The notes under the pieces were generated by a model. The model made no database searches. It was not told where the DNA came from and saw only the letters and a list, made by a program, of their open reading frames with translations. A program made the position numbers and the translations under genes. 64,000 nucleotides of DNA. It comes from Chitinophagaceae bacterium 26-R-25. GTDB taxonomy: Bacteria; Bacteroidota; Bacteroidia; Chitinophagales; Chitinophagaceae. Each line of letters opens with the position of its first letter. Within the stretch, counting starts at the first letter, position 1. This document shows, one piece after another, positions 25,310-33,283 of the stretch. The stretch lies in assembly GCA_029906195.1 (NCBI GenBank), contig JARWSJ010000001.1:744001-808000 (forward strand). Direction: 5' to 3'.

Positions 25310-25356
25310 TGCACAATGCCTAACGCTAAACGCATCTTTGTGCATTAAGTGTTCAG
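25302..25356. repeat. GCGTTAG-family inverted repeat, degenerate
   Basis: AACGCATAATGCACAATGCC and TAACGCTAAACGC units with a right arm ATTAAGTGTTC, lying between permease and adaptor genes and overlapping the permease stop codon. Does not obviously break the operon. Confidence 0.55.
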
Positions 25357-25383
25357 TATAAAATAAAAGACAAAAGATAAAAG

Positions 25384-26463
25384 ATGAAAAAAGTAATTAT
25401 TTATATACTTCCTGTCATAGTTTTTGCAGCATGCTCCACCGCGCAAAACCAGGAAAAGAAAGACGAAAAAAAAGAAAGTGCACCTGCCTACGCAACTGCA
25501 ACCGTGGAGCAGGGTGGCATTTCATCTACGGTAAAATTGCCTGCTCAACTGGCGGCATACCAGGAGGTGAGCATTTTTCCTAAAGTTAACGGATACGTGA
25601 AAAACGTGCTGGTGGATATCGGCAGCAAAGTGAAGCAAGGCCAATTGTTGATGACACTCGAGGCGCCCGAATTGATCGACGCATCTTTGCAGGCAAAAGA
25701 AAACTACGCAAAAAGCAAATCTGGTTTCGCAATCGATAAAGAAAATTACATGCGCTTACTGGAAGCATCACGCACTGCCGGCGCCATTTCGCCGCTCGAT
25801 CTCTCTACCGCAAGAGCGAAGATGGAAGCTGATAGTTCACTTTGTAATGCCGAAAAAGCGAACTGGCAAAGACAGGAACAAATGCTGGCATACCTGAACG
25901 TTACTGCGCCTTTTACAGGCATAATCACAGAGCGTAATGTGCATCCCGGTGCATTGGTAAGTGCTGCTGAAAAAAATACCGCTATGCTGGAATTGAAGCA
26001 GGTTGAGCATTTAAGGCTGCAGGTAAGCGTGCCGGAACTATTTTCTACCCAAATGAAGATCGGCGACACGATTTCATTTTATGTAAATGCTCTTAATGGT
26101 AAAAAGCTGACGGGAAAAATTGTGAGAAGAGCAAGTGATGTGAATACGCAATATCGCACAGAAAAAGTGGAGATTGATGTGGTGAACAAAGAGGCCGTTT
26201 TGGCGCCCGGTATGTATGCAGATGTATTGCTTCGTGCCAATGGTAGCTTGCAGGCTTTCAAAGTGCCAAGAAGCGCCGTGGTTACTTCTACCGAGCGCAA
26301 ATACGTGCTGGTGCTGAAAAATAATGCCATTTCCAAAGTGGACGTTACCACCGGGAATCAGTCTGCCGACAGCGAAGAAGTGTTTGGGAACTTGCAAAAT
26401 GGGGATGTTGTTATCATCAATGCAAGCGATGAAATACCGGAGGGAGCAGTAGCCGGGAAATAG
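25384..26463 (+). CDS. RND periplasmic adaptor (membrane fusion) lipoprotein
   Basis: 359 aa with lipobox VFAACSTAQ. Standard HlyD/MFP layout: barrel-sandwich half GYVKNVLVDIGSKVKQGQLL (about residues 70-90), helical hairpin (about 95-155), second lipoyl half VTAPFTGIITERNVHPGALV (about 175-195), beta-barrel and membrane-proximal domain ending in VTTGNQSADSEEVFGNLQNGDVVIINA. It joins the permease to TolC. No additional metal-binding N-terminal domain is present. Confidence 0.9.
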   Translation: MKKVIIYILPVIVFAACSTAQNQEKKDEKKESAPAYATATVEQGGISSTVKLPAQLAAYQEVSIFPKVNGYVKNVLVDIGSKVKQGQLLMTLEAPELIDASLQAKENYAKSKSGFAIDKENYMRLLEASRTAGAISPLDLSTARAKMEADSSLCNAEKANWQRQEQMLAYLNVTAPFTGIITERNVHPGALVSAAEKNTAMLELKQVEHLRLQVSVPELFSTQMKIGDTISFYVNALNGKKLTGKIVRRASDVNTQYRTEKVEIDVVNKEAVLAPGMYADVLLRANGSLQAFKVPRSAVVTSTERKYVLVLKNNAISKVDVTTGNQSADSEEVFGNLQNGDVVIINASDEIPEGAVAGK

Positions 26464-26469
26464 CATATA

Positions 26470-26550
26470 GGCTCAACGCGGAATGCCTAACGCGTAACGC
26501 CTTTGTGTGCTGCACCTAAGCGTTAGGCGTTAGGCGTTGCGCGTTCAGCT
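26470..26550. repeat. GCGTTAG-family inverted repeat
   Basis: Left arm 26470-26500 (GCTCAACGCGGAATGCCTAA, CGCGTAACGCC), right arm 26517-26550 (TAAGCGTTAGGCGTTAGGCG), short spacer. Follows the efflux operon and may act as its terminator. Confidence 0.8.
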
Positions 26551-26629
26551 TTTTGCATTTATGGTCATTTATTTCCTCAAATAAAAAAGCACTTGACGTT
26601 CTAATTTACTCGTTTTACCGTTACTTCGG

Positions 26630-26658
26630 TTTGCGCTTTATTACTGGCACCATATTTG
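26630..26658 (+). promoter_or_regulatory. Putative promoter for the response regulator
   Basis: TTTG (26630-26633) and CATATTTG (26651-26658), spacing 17, resemble the TTTG/TAnnTTTG Bacteroidota promoter with one mismatch. The leader would be about 95 nt. Confidence 0.4.
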
Positions 26659-26757
26659 GCGCAAATATTATGATTGTTATAAAAGATAACAGTTATTTTA
26701 GTTTTTGAAACCTTATTTTAATAGACGATTTATAGTCAAGTAAAACGAGATAAGCCC

Positions 26758-27207
26758 ATGATAAATGTAAACCCCTCAACGAATGTTTTAATAGCGGAAG
26801 ACGATGATGATGATTACCTGATTTTTTCCTTAGCAATAGAAGAATTGTCTTTTCGGGTTATTTTAAGCAGGGCTGAAAATGGTGATGTTTTAATGAAAAT
26901 GCTGAATGAAAACAATCCCGATCTTTTATTTCTCGATATATTAATGCCATGCAGAGACGGTCGTCAATGCATAAAGGAAATAAGGGCTGATTCGAAATTC
27001 GACTCCCTCCCAATTATAGTGTATTCATCACTGAAAGACATGGAAACGATCGAATTTTGCTACCGCGCAGGTTCTAATTTGTATGCAGTAAAACCATCTT
27101 CATTAAAAGATGTAAAACAGGCACTCGAAAGGATATTTTCAGTTGACTGGAAAAAAATGCTTTACTATCCGCCTCTTTCGCAGTTTGTAATACGCGGGGA
27201 AGAATAG
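26758..27207 (+). CDS. Stand-alone CheY-like response regulator
   Basis: 149 aa, receiver domain only. The acidic pocket is AEDDDDDY (about residues 13-20), the phospho-acceptor is Asp60 in LLFLDILMP, Ser in VYSSL and Lys in AVKPSS complete the site. No output domain, and no histidine kinase near. Such single receivers in Bacteroidota often relay phosphate to another protein (Spo0F/CheY type). The C-terminal tail (LYYPPLSQFVIRGEE) is outside the receiver fold. Confidence 0.85.
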   Translation: MINVNPSTNVLIAEDDDDDYLIFSLAIEELSFRVILSRAENGDVLMKMLNENNPDLLFLDILMPCRDGRQCIKEIRADSKFDSLPIIVYSSLKDMETIEFCYRAGSNLYAVKPSSLKDVKQALERIFSVDWKKMLYYPPLSQFVIRGEE

Positions 27208-27230
27208 TTGCCCATTCCGGAAAATATTTG

Positions 27231-27255
27231 AAGCACCAGAGATGGTGCTTTTTTA
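27231..27255 (+). terminator. Rho-independent terminator of the response regulator
   Basis: AAGCACCA (27231-27238), loop GAGA, TGGTGCTT (27243-27250), then TTTT. A textbook terminator. Confidence 0.9.
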
Positions 27256-27258
27256 ATA

Positions 27259-27373
27259 GCTGAATGCCTGAATAACTGAATAACAGAGTGGTTTATATTT
27301 TGATTTGATCTGCACATTTGAGCATTCAGTTATTCAATTATTCAGTTATTGAGTTATTCAGTCATTCGGTTAT
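27259..27373. repeat. TAACTGAA inverted repeat
   Basis: Left arm 27259-27287, right arm 27322-27373 (longer, about six units), spacer about 34 bp. Placed after a true terminator, so this copy is not needed to end transcription. Confidence 0.85.
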
Positions 27374-27442
27374 TATTTTGAAATACCGAAAAAGTTGCTT
27401 TTTTTACAGATTAATTGGCGTCACCCCCCTAACTTACATTTC

Positions 27443-27970
27443 ATGAGAAAACTTGTTGCCTGCATAGTCCTTTTTAGTTCTTTTGTTTTGGTAGGATATA
27501 GCCAGGTTAAGGACGAAGACACGCTGCTGAACATTATGCAACAGCAGGCCCTGAAAATGGCCCAGGCGTTGCTGAAAGAAGACTACAGGGCATTTACAAA
27601 ATATACCTATCCAAAACTTGTTCAGATTTCCGGGGGTTACAACGAAATGGCAACATTGATCGAAAAGGAAATCTCGGAGATGAAAAAACAAGGATTTAAT
27701 ATTGACGATATAAAAGTAGATTCACCTTCGCATATTTTCCGGAACGGAAAAGAATTGCAATGCACAGTGCTCCAACACTTATACATGACCGTTCAATCCA
27801 AAAAGGTTATGTCCACCTCATCTCTCATTGCGTTTTCATCTGACAACGGTTTTAACTGGACATTTCTGGATGCCAATAACAAAACAATCGAAACCATCAA
27901 AAAAATAGCTCCCAACTTAAGTTCGCAAATTGTTATACCGAAGCAGCGACCACCGGCGGAACTTAATTAA
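27443..27970 (+). CDS. Small exported protein, unknown
   Basis: 175 aa from ATG 27443, giving a signal peptide (MRKLVACIVLFSSFVLVGYS, then QVKDED). An extension to 27395 (MLFLQINWRHPP...) has no signal character. Mature part is mixed alpha/beta with ALKMAQALLKEDYRAFTKYTYP, LIEKEISEMKKQGFNIDDIK and a final FLDANNKTIETIKKIAP, resembling a small NTF2-like or DUF-type envelope protein. Single gene before the B12 riboswitch; no evident link with it. Confidence 0.65.
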   Translation: MRKLVACIVLFSSFVLVGYSQVKDEDTLLNIMQQQALKMAQALLKEDYRAFTKYTYPKLVQISGGYNEMATLIEKEISEMKKQGFNIDDIKVDSPSHIFRNGKELQCTVLQHLYMTVQSKKVMSTSSLIAFSSDNGFNWTFLDANNKTIETIKKIAPNLSSQIVIPKQRPPAELN

Positions 27971-28104
27971 TTGAAAATTGAAAGTTGAAAATTGAAAATG
28001 GTGAGGCACAATTTTGAATTAACTTTCGGCCCGGCGTTATGTCGCAAAAATGAAGATGTCATTTCCCTCAATCATTTTCAATTTTCAACTTTCAATTTTC
28101 AATT
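27966..28104. repeat. Inverted pair of TTGAAAA tandem repeats
   Basis: Left arm 27966-28000, right arm 28073-28104, spacer about 72 bp. The left arm overlaps the TAA stop of the preceding gene; the right arm ends 13 bp before the -7 box of the riboswitch promoter. Confidence 0.85.
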
Positions 28105-28117
28105 CCAAATATCCCAC

Positions 28118-28125
28118 TATATTTG
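28118..28125 (+). promoter_or_regulatory. Promoter -7 box for the B12 operon
   Basis: TATATTTG, exact TAnnTTTG match, just upstream of the cobalamin riboswitch. Confidence 0.55.
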
Positions 28126-28132
28126 CACCGCT

Positions 28133-28310
28133 ATTTGGTTCTTTTATTCACAACATGAATGAAGGATTAAAAGGGAATCCGGTGTAAATCCGGAGCTGTC
28201 CCGCAGCTGTAAGTTCTGTTACTGATGTCACTTCAAAGTCACTGTTACCAAGCCTTGTAACGGGAAGACCGACAAAGGGGAACGAGCCAGAAGACCTGCC
28301 TTTAGCATCA
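28133..28310 (+). ncRNA. Cobalamin riboswitch aptamer
   Basis: The conserved core is clear: GGGAATCCGGTG, AATCCGGAGC, TGTCCCGCAGCTGTAA (28171-28212) and the B12 box AGCCAGAAGACCTGCC at 28285-28300. Binding of adenosyl- or other cobalamin should switch off the downstream B12-uptake genes. About 215 nt separate it from the first start codon, leaving room for an expression platform. Confidence 0.9.
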
Positions 28311-28343
28311 TACTGATTCATTGCTTTCGGGGATAGAAGCGTG

Positions 28344-28376
28344 AATGATTAGCAAACAAAAATGCTTATTCATTAA
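28344..28376 (+). promoter_or_regulatory. Candidate riboswitch expression-platform hairpin
   Basis: AATGATTAGCA (28344-28354) can pair with TGCTTATTCATT (28363-28374), followed by a weak T-rich stretch. An overlapping alternative uses ATTCATTGCTT (28316-28326) with AAGCGTGAAT (28337-28346). The two cannot form at the same time, as expected for a switch, but the T-run is short. Confidence 0.35.
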
Positions 28377-28525
28377 GTTTTCCTTGCAGCTACATCTGTA
28401 ATTAACCATTGGGTTAGTTAAGTGTATTGCTATGTGTTTTGCGAAAAATGTTTTGCAGGATATGTAACAGTATAGATGTAAATCAGTGTGCCATCTTGTG
28501 TCAATTAAAATTTGAAACAAATAAA

Positions 28526-29863
28526 ATGCACACTATGTACTCTCTAAGATCATTAGGCAAACGTATCGTATTGCCCTTGTCGCTGATGATGTTTTCCATC
28601 GTTGCCTGTAACAAAAACAACGATTACAAACAGCCTTTGCCACAAATCGTTGACAACAGCATCAAAGATGGTAAAGACACCATCACCATCGGCGGTAGTC
28701 TTTTGTTGTATCCAAAACTAAATAACAGAACAACAACAAGCTATTCGTGGACAGTAAATGGAACGCAGGCTGGCACTGACTCTACACTATCTTTCAAGCC
28801 TGATGCCGCAGGTAAGTATCTTATCAATTTTACAGCCAGCAATACTACTGGGCAAGCATCCGCAAACTATCAGATCTATGTGCTGGGCAAATATGAGAAC
28901 GGTATTTTGATTGTAAATGAAGGTTGGTTCGGTCATGAAAACGGTGGCGTAAATTTTTATCGCTATGGCAGTGACACTATCGAGCAAAATGTTTACGCAA
29001 AAGAAAATCCGGGAAAGCAACTCGGCACTACCACTGAATTTGGAGCCGTTTTCAATGGTCGTTTATATCTTGTTTCAAAACAAGGTCCATTCGTTGTTAC
29101 AGACTCAAAATCTTTGGTAGAAGTCGGTCGCATTGAATCATTGCCGGCAAATGGTCGTGCCTTTCTTGGTGTCGACAGCACAACCGGATTGATTACTACA
29201 CAAAGCGGCATCTATCCTTTAAATCTGCAAACATTGGCTATTGGTACAAAGCTTTCCAGTGTGAGCGGACAGGTAGGCAACATTATCGCGCAAGGCAACT
29301 ACATTTTTGCGCTTACACAAACAGATGGTGTTGTAGTGCTCAACAAAAGCGACTACAGCGTTGCAAAGAAGATCGCTGGTTTGACTGAAGGCTTCACAAC
29401 CAGCAGCGACGGAAGCGTGTGGGTTGCAGGAGGAACATCGCTGGTAAAAATCAATCCTTCGACACTTGATACCACGAAAGTTACATTGCCTTTTTCTGCT
29501 GCCAACACATGGGGGGCATGGACATCGGGCTCGCTTACTTTCTCGGCAACCGAGAATGCGATTTTCATAGCCAAAGAAAAATCATGGGGCTCAAACGGTA
29601 CTAGCATTTACAAATACGTCATTGGAAATGTGGCATCTCTGCAAAATCCATTTGCTACTTTGCCAACGGGCAAAGAATTGTATGGTTGTGCAACACGTTA
29701 CAATCCGCTTTCCAACCATGTTGTGGTTACTGCAGTACAATCCGGTTACGGTCAAAATTACAAATACAACAGTCTTTACTTCTACAATGCATCAACAGGG
29801 AATTTAGATAAGACCGTGTCTTATGAGAATTTCTATTTCCCCAGTTTAATGCTATTCAACTAA
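28526..29863 (+). CDS. BtuG-like surface lipoprotein (PKD-like domain plus beta-propeller)
   Basis: 445 aa from ATG 28526 (28535 also possible). Lipobox SIVACNKN. Residues about 50-125 form an Ig/PKD-like domain (TITIGGSLLLYP...SFKPDAAGKYLINF), and the rest is a propeller of the YncE/DUF5074 type (ILIVNEGWFGHENGGVNFY, GRLYLVSKQGPFVVTDSKS). In Bacteroides, BtuG proteins of this type bind cobalamin very tightly at the surface and hand it to BtuB. Here the riboswitch upstream and the TonB receptor overlapping by one base (TAATG) support the same job. Start further upstream (28427) would be translated leader. Confidence 0.75.
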   Translation: MHTMYSLRSLGKRIVLPLSLMMFSIVACNKNNDYKQPLPQIVDNSIKDGKDTITIGGSLLLYPKLNNRTTTSYSWTVNGTQAGTDSTLSFKPDAAGKYLINFTASNTTGQASANYQIYVLGKYENGILIVNEGWFGHENGGVNFYRYGSDTIEQNVYAKENPGKQLGTTTEFGAVFNGRLYLVSKQGPFVVTDSKSLVEVGRIESLPANGRAFLGVDSTTGLITTQSGIYPLNLQTLAIGTKLSSVSGQVGNIIAQGNYIFALTQTDGVVVLNKSDYSVAKKIAGLTEGFTTSSDGSVWVAGGTSLVKINPSTLDTTKVTLPFSAANTWGAWTSGSLTFSATENAIFIAKEKSWGSNGTSIYKYVIGNVASLQNPFATLPTGKELYGCATRYNPLSNHVVVTAVQSGYGQNYKYNSLYFYNASTGNLDKTVSYENFYFPSLMLFN

Positions 29864-31917
29864 TGGTAATGTTCTTAATGAAAAACCATCAGGCTTTTGT
29901 GGCAAATGTGTTGTCAATGATGTTGTTGCTAGCAGCAAGTCAGCGCAGCGCATTTGCGCAGAAGCAAAATGACTCCACACGACATTCACAGGATTCGATA
30001 AAGATCCGTGTACTGGAAGAAGTAACTGTCAGATCCAAAATGCTGTTGCAAAATAAATCCGTTACGCCTGTACAATCCTTGAAAGGAGAGGCTTTGCAGA
30101 ACATGAACAGTCTTTCCGTTGCAGATGCGATCCGTTATTTTTCCGGCGTGCAGTTGAAAGACTATGGCGGTATTGGAGGATTAAAAACTGTTGATACACG
30201 CAGCCTGGGAAGCAACCATACCGGTGTTTTTTATGATGGAGTACAACTGGGCAATGCGCAGAACGGACAGGTTGATCTTGGCAAATTTTCATTGGATAAC
30301 ATGGAAGAAATTTCTTTGTACAACGCGCAAAGGAGCGAAATATTCCAACCGGCCAAAGCCTTTGCATCAGCGGCTTCCATTTACTTGCAATCACGCACAC
30401 CAGAATTTGGCAAAGAAAAATACCGCGTAAAAACAGCGATCAAAACAGGATCATTCGGGCTTTTCGATCCAGCGGTATTGTGGGAGCAAAAGATCAGTAG
30501 GAATATTTCTTCTTCTTTTAGCGGAGAATGGATTAACGCAAACGGTAAGTATAAATTTCGCTACACCAACGGAACCTATGACACCACTGCTGTCCGCGAA
30601 AACGCCGACATCAATGCGTGGCGCGCTGAAGCCGGATTATATGGAATGCTTAAAGACAGCAGCAAGTGGCGCGTCAAAGGATATTTCTACGATGCCTCAC
30701 GTGGCTTACCTGGCGCGGTGGTTGCCAACAAGTTTTCACGGGGGCAAAGACAATGGGATCGGAATTTTTTTCTGCAGGCCTTTTATTGTAACAATGTTAA
30801 CAAGCGATTCAACTACTTATTTAATGTGAAATATGCCAATGATTACATGCGTTATCTCGATCCCGATTTTGTGACAACAGCTGGCTATCTTGATAATCGT
30901 TACAAACAACAGGAAATTTATTTTTCCTTTGCCAATCAGTACAAGATTGCTAAGTGGTGGAACGTGGCGATGTCTGGTGATTTTCAGTGGAACAAATTAG
31001 ATGCGAACCTATATCGCTTTGCGTATCCAACCAGGTACCAGGGTTTGGTTTCCGTGGCAACTGACCTGCATTTTAATAATGTTGTTGTGCAAGGAGGCGC
31101 TTTGCAGACGATGGTTTGGGATAAAGTGGAAGAATATGAGTCGGCGGGCAATAAACAAAAGCTGACACCATTTTTGTCAGCATCGTGGAAGCCTTTTGCA
31201 AAAAGCAATTTGCGTGTTCGTGGATTTTACAAAAGCATATTCAGGCTTCCCACATTCAATGATCTGTACTACACTTTTATCGGCAACACATCATTGCGGC
31301 CCGAGTACACAAAGCAGTACGATCTTGGTTTCACATGGTCAAAGGCTGCAAACACAAATCCTGTTTTCATACAGCTGCAGGTAGACGGCTATTACAACAC
31401 GGTTACGGATAAAATTGTAGCGGTGCCCACTACCAATCTCTATCGCTGGATGATGTTGAATCTCGGCAAAGTAGAAGTGCATGGCATCGATGCAAGCCTG
31501 GAAACATCGTGGAAATGTTTTCAGCAATTGGTTGTTAACGCTACAATTAAATACACTTACCAGCATGCTGTTGACATAACACCAGATGCGGACAATTACA
31601 ATCAGCAAATCCCGTATGTGCCATTAAACAGTGGCTCTGCAATTGTAAACATGCTATGGAAAACATGGTGCTTTAACTACAGCTTCATTTATTCCGGTGA
31701 GCGTTATAGCCAGAAAATGAACATCCCTGTAAATTATGTGCAGCCCTGGTACACGCATGATCTCTCACTCTCGAAAAAGTTTTCCTGCAAACATTTCAAT
31801 GGCAAATTATTGCTTGAAGTTAACAACGTGTTCAATCAATACTATGATGTTGTATTGAATTTTCCTATGCCTGGAAGGTATTGGAGGGTGGGGGCGGAAA
31901 TAGGAATTAGGAATTAG
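29863..31917 (+). CDS. btuB: TonB-dependent cobalamin receptor (BtuB-like)
   Basis: 684 aa outer-membrane receptor. Signal peptide ends near RSAFAQKQ, TonB box EEVTV near residue 51, plug domain about 60-165 (SVADAIRYFSGVQLKDYGGIGGL), beta-barrel to the end. Its ATG overlaps the stop of the BtuG-like gene. Control by the cobalamin riboswitch and the flanking BtuG-like lipoproteins make cobalamin or a related corrinoid the likely substrate. The last codons (GIRN, then stop) are read from a GGAATTAGGAATTAG repeat, so the usual aromatic C-terminal residue is missing (see findings). Confidence 0.85.
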   Translation: MVMFLMKNHQAFVANVLSMMLLLAASQRSAFAQKQNDSTRHSQDSIKIRVLEEVTVRSKMLLQNKSVTPVQSLKGEALQNMNSLSVADAIRYFSGVQLKDYGGIGGLKTVDTRSLGSNHTGVFYDGVQLGNAQNGQVDLGKFSLDNMEEISLYNAQRSEIFQPAKAFASAASIYLQSRTPEFGKEKYRVKTAIKTGSFGLFDPAVLWEQKISRNISSSFSGEWINANGKYKFRYTNGTYDTTAVRENADINAWRAEAGLYGMLKDSSKWRVKGYFYDASRGLPGAVVANKFSRGQRQWDRNFFLQAFYCNNVNKRFNYLFNVKYANDYMRYLDPDFVTTAGYLDNRYKQQEIYFSFANQYKIAKWWNVAMSGDFQWNKLDANLYRFAYPTRYQGLVSVATDLHFNNVVVQGGALQTMVWDKVEEYESAGNKQKLTPFLSASWKPFAKSNLRVRGFYKSIFRLPTFNDLYYTFIGNTSLRPEYTKQYDLGFTWSKAANTNPVFIQLQVDGYYNTVTDKIVAVPTTNLYRWMMLNLGKVEVHGIDASLETSWKCFQQLVVNATIKYTYQHAVDITPDADNYNQQIPYVPLNSGSAIVNMLWKTWCFNYSFIYSGERYSQKMNIPVNYVQPWYTHDLSLSKKFSCKHFNGKLLLEVNNVFNQYYDVVLNFPMPGRYWRVGAEIGIRN

Positions 31918-32120
31918 GAGTTAGGAATTAGGATGAATTGAAAGTTGAAAATTGAAAGTTGAAAATGGTAGGGGCGAATCGCATTCGCCCTGATCGCTCA
32001 ATTGAGTGGCGCATTGAGATTCGAGAACGACCAAAAGCCCCAGAGGGGCGACACGCTAGTAGCACAAGAAGAAAGCATTGCAATTAAATACCAGCCCCGT
32101 AGGGGCGACATGTTCGTAGA
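31898..32120. repeat. Cluster of three repeat families within the B12 operon
   Basis: GGAATTA units (31898-31933) begin inside btuB and supply its stop; then a TTGAAAA arm (31935-31967), a GTAGGGGCGAAT/ATTCGCCC palindrome (31968-31991), and GAGGGGCGACACG (32042-32054) with CCCCGTAGGGGCGACATG (32095-32112). None has its usual inverted partner here, so this looks like stacked remnants. The next ATG follows at 32136. Confidence 0.75.
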
Positions 32121-32135
32121 AAAAAATGAAAAAAA

Positions 32136-33254
32136 ATGAAGAAGATATTGATCGTTTTATTGGTGGTAATTGGTTTTTCAAATTGCCGCAAAGATCCATC
32201 TATTGTAGGCCATGAGGAGGTAGAAGTGCAGCCGGATTCAATGTTGGGCAGCGGGTTTTATTTGCTGAATGAAGGCAATATGGGCATGAATAAGGCTTCG
32301 CTGGATTTCTATGATTTTAGGACAGGTGTTTACAAAAGAAACATCTACAACGAGATCAATCCTGCTGCAACGAAAGAATTGGGCGACGTGGGAAACGATA
32401 TACAGATCTATGGTGCCAAGCTTTACGCAGTGATCAATATGTCGGATAAAGTTGAAGTGTTACAGGCATATACAGCGAAAAGAATTGGGCAGATCAATAT
32501 TCCCAATTGTCGTTATGTAGCATTTGCGAACGGCAAAGCCTACGTTAGTTCTTATGCAGGAATTGTAGGAGATCCCAATGCTCCTGAAGGTTTTGTAGCG
32601 GAAATAGATACAGCATCGTTTCAAATTTTACGCAAGGTAACGGTGGGCAGGCAACCGGAAGAAATGGCCATCGTAAAAAACAAACTGTATGTTGCGAACT
32701 CCGGCGGATATAGTCCGCCCAACTACGAACGAACCGTTTCTGTGGTGGACCTCGCAACGTTCAAAGAAATAAAACGGATAGACGTGGCGATCAATTTGCA
32801 CCACATTAAAAAAGATAACTATGGCAATTTGTTCGTGACATCACGTGGTGATTATTATGACATTCATTCCAATCTGTTTGTCATCGATACACAAACAGAT
32901 AAAGTGACCGACTCGTTGAATATAGCCGCTGAAAACATTTACATACAGGGCGATTCAGCGTATGTGTATAGTGTTGAGTGGAGCTATATCTCAAACAAGA
33001 ATGTCACGAGTTATGCGTTGATCAATGTTCCTGAAAAACAAATCATTTCGAAAAATTTCATTGCAGACAGCATCCAAAAACAAATCAAAATTCCTTACGG
33101 TCTGGCAGTTAATGGAACCAATGGCGACATCTATGTGACGGATGCAAAAGATTATGTAACGCCCGGAACTGTTCATTGTTTCGACAGGGCGGGACGAAGA
33201 AGATGGAGTGTAACAGCGGGCGATATCCCCGCGCACTTTGCGTTTTTACCATAA
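32136..33254 (+). CDS. Second BtuG-like beta-propeller lipoprotein
   Basis: 372 aa with lipobox IGFSNCRKD. Propeller with phrases GFYLLNEGNMGMNKASLDFY, KLYAVINMSDKVEVLQAY, AYVSSYAGIVGDPNAPEGFV and GQPEEMAIVKNKLYVANSGG-like lines, of the YncE/DUF5074 type. Unlike the first copy it lacks the Ig-like domain. Its place between btuB and the PKD lipoprotein in a riboswitch-led operon suggests a role in corrinoid capture at the cell surface. Spacing to btuB (218 bp) is due to inserted repeats. Confidence 0.75.
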   Translation: MKKILIVLLVVIGFSNCRKDPSIVGHEEVEVQPDSMLGSGFYLLNEGNMGMNKASLDFYDFRTGVYKRNIYNEINPAATKELGDVGNDIQIYGAKLYAVINMSDKVEVLQAYTAKRIGQINIPNCRYVAFANGKAYVSSYAGIVGDPNAPEGFVAEIDTASFQILRKVTVGRQPEEMAIVKNKLYVANSGGYSPPNYERTVSVVDLATFKEIKRIDVAINLHHIKKDNYGNLFVTSRGDYYDIHSNLFVIDTQTDKVTDSLNIAAENIYIQGDSAYVYSVEWSYISNKNVTSYALINVPEKQIISKNFIADSIQKQIKIPYGLAVNGTNGDIYVTDAKDYVTPGTVHCFDRAGRRRWSVTAGDIPAHFAFLP

Positions 33255-33283
33255 CATTTTTAAACCTTAAAACACACATTCTG

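Noticed and set aside
27435-27442. TACATTTC as a -7 box directly touching the ATG at 27443
   Set aside because: Transcription would start downstream of the start codon, so it is probably chance similarity.
31968-31992. GTAGGGGCGAAT palindrome as a terminator within the B12 operon
   Set aside because: Stem is plausible but no T-run follows, and the downstream genes appear to belong to the same riboswitch-led operon.
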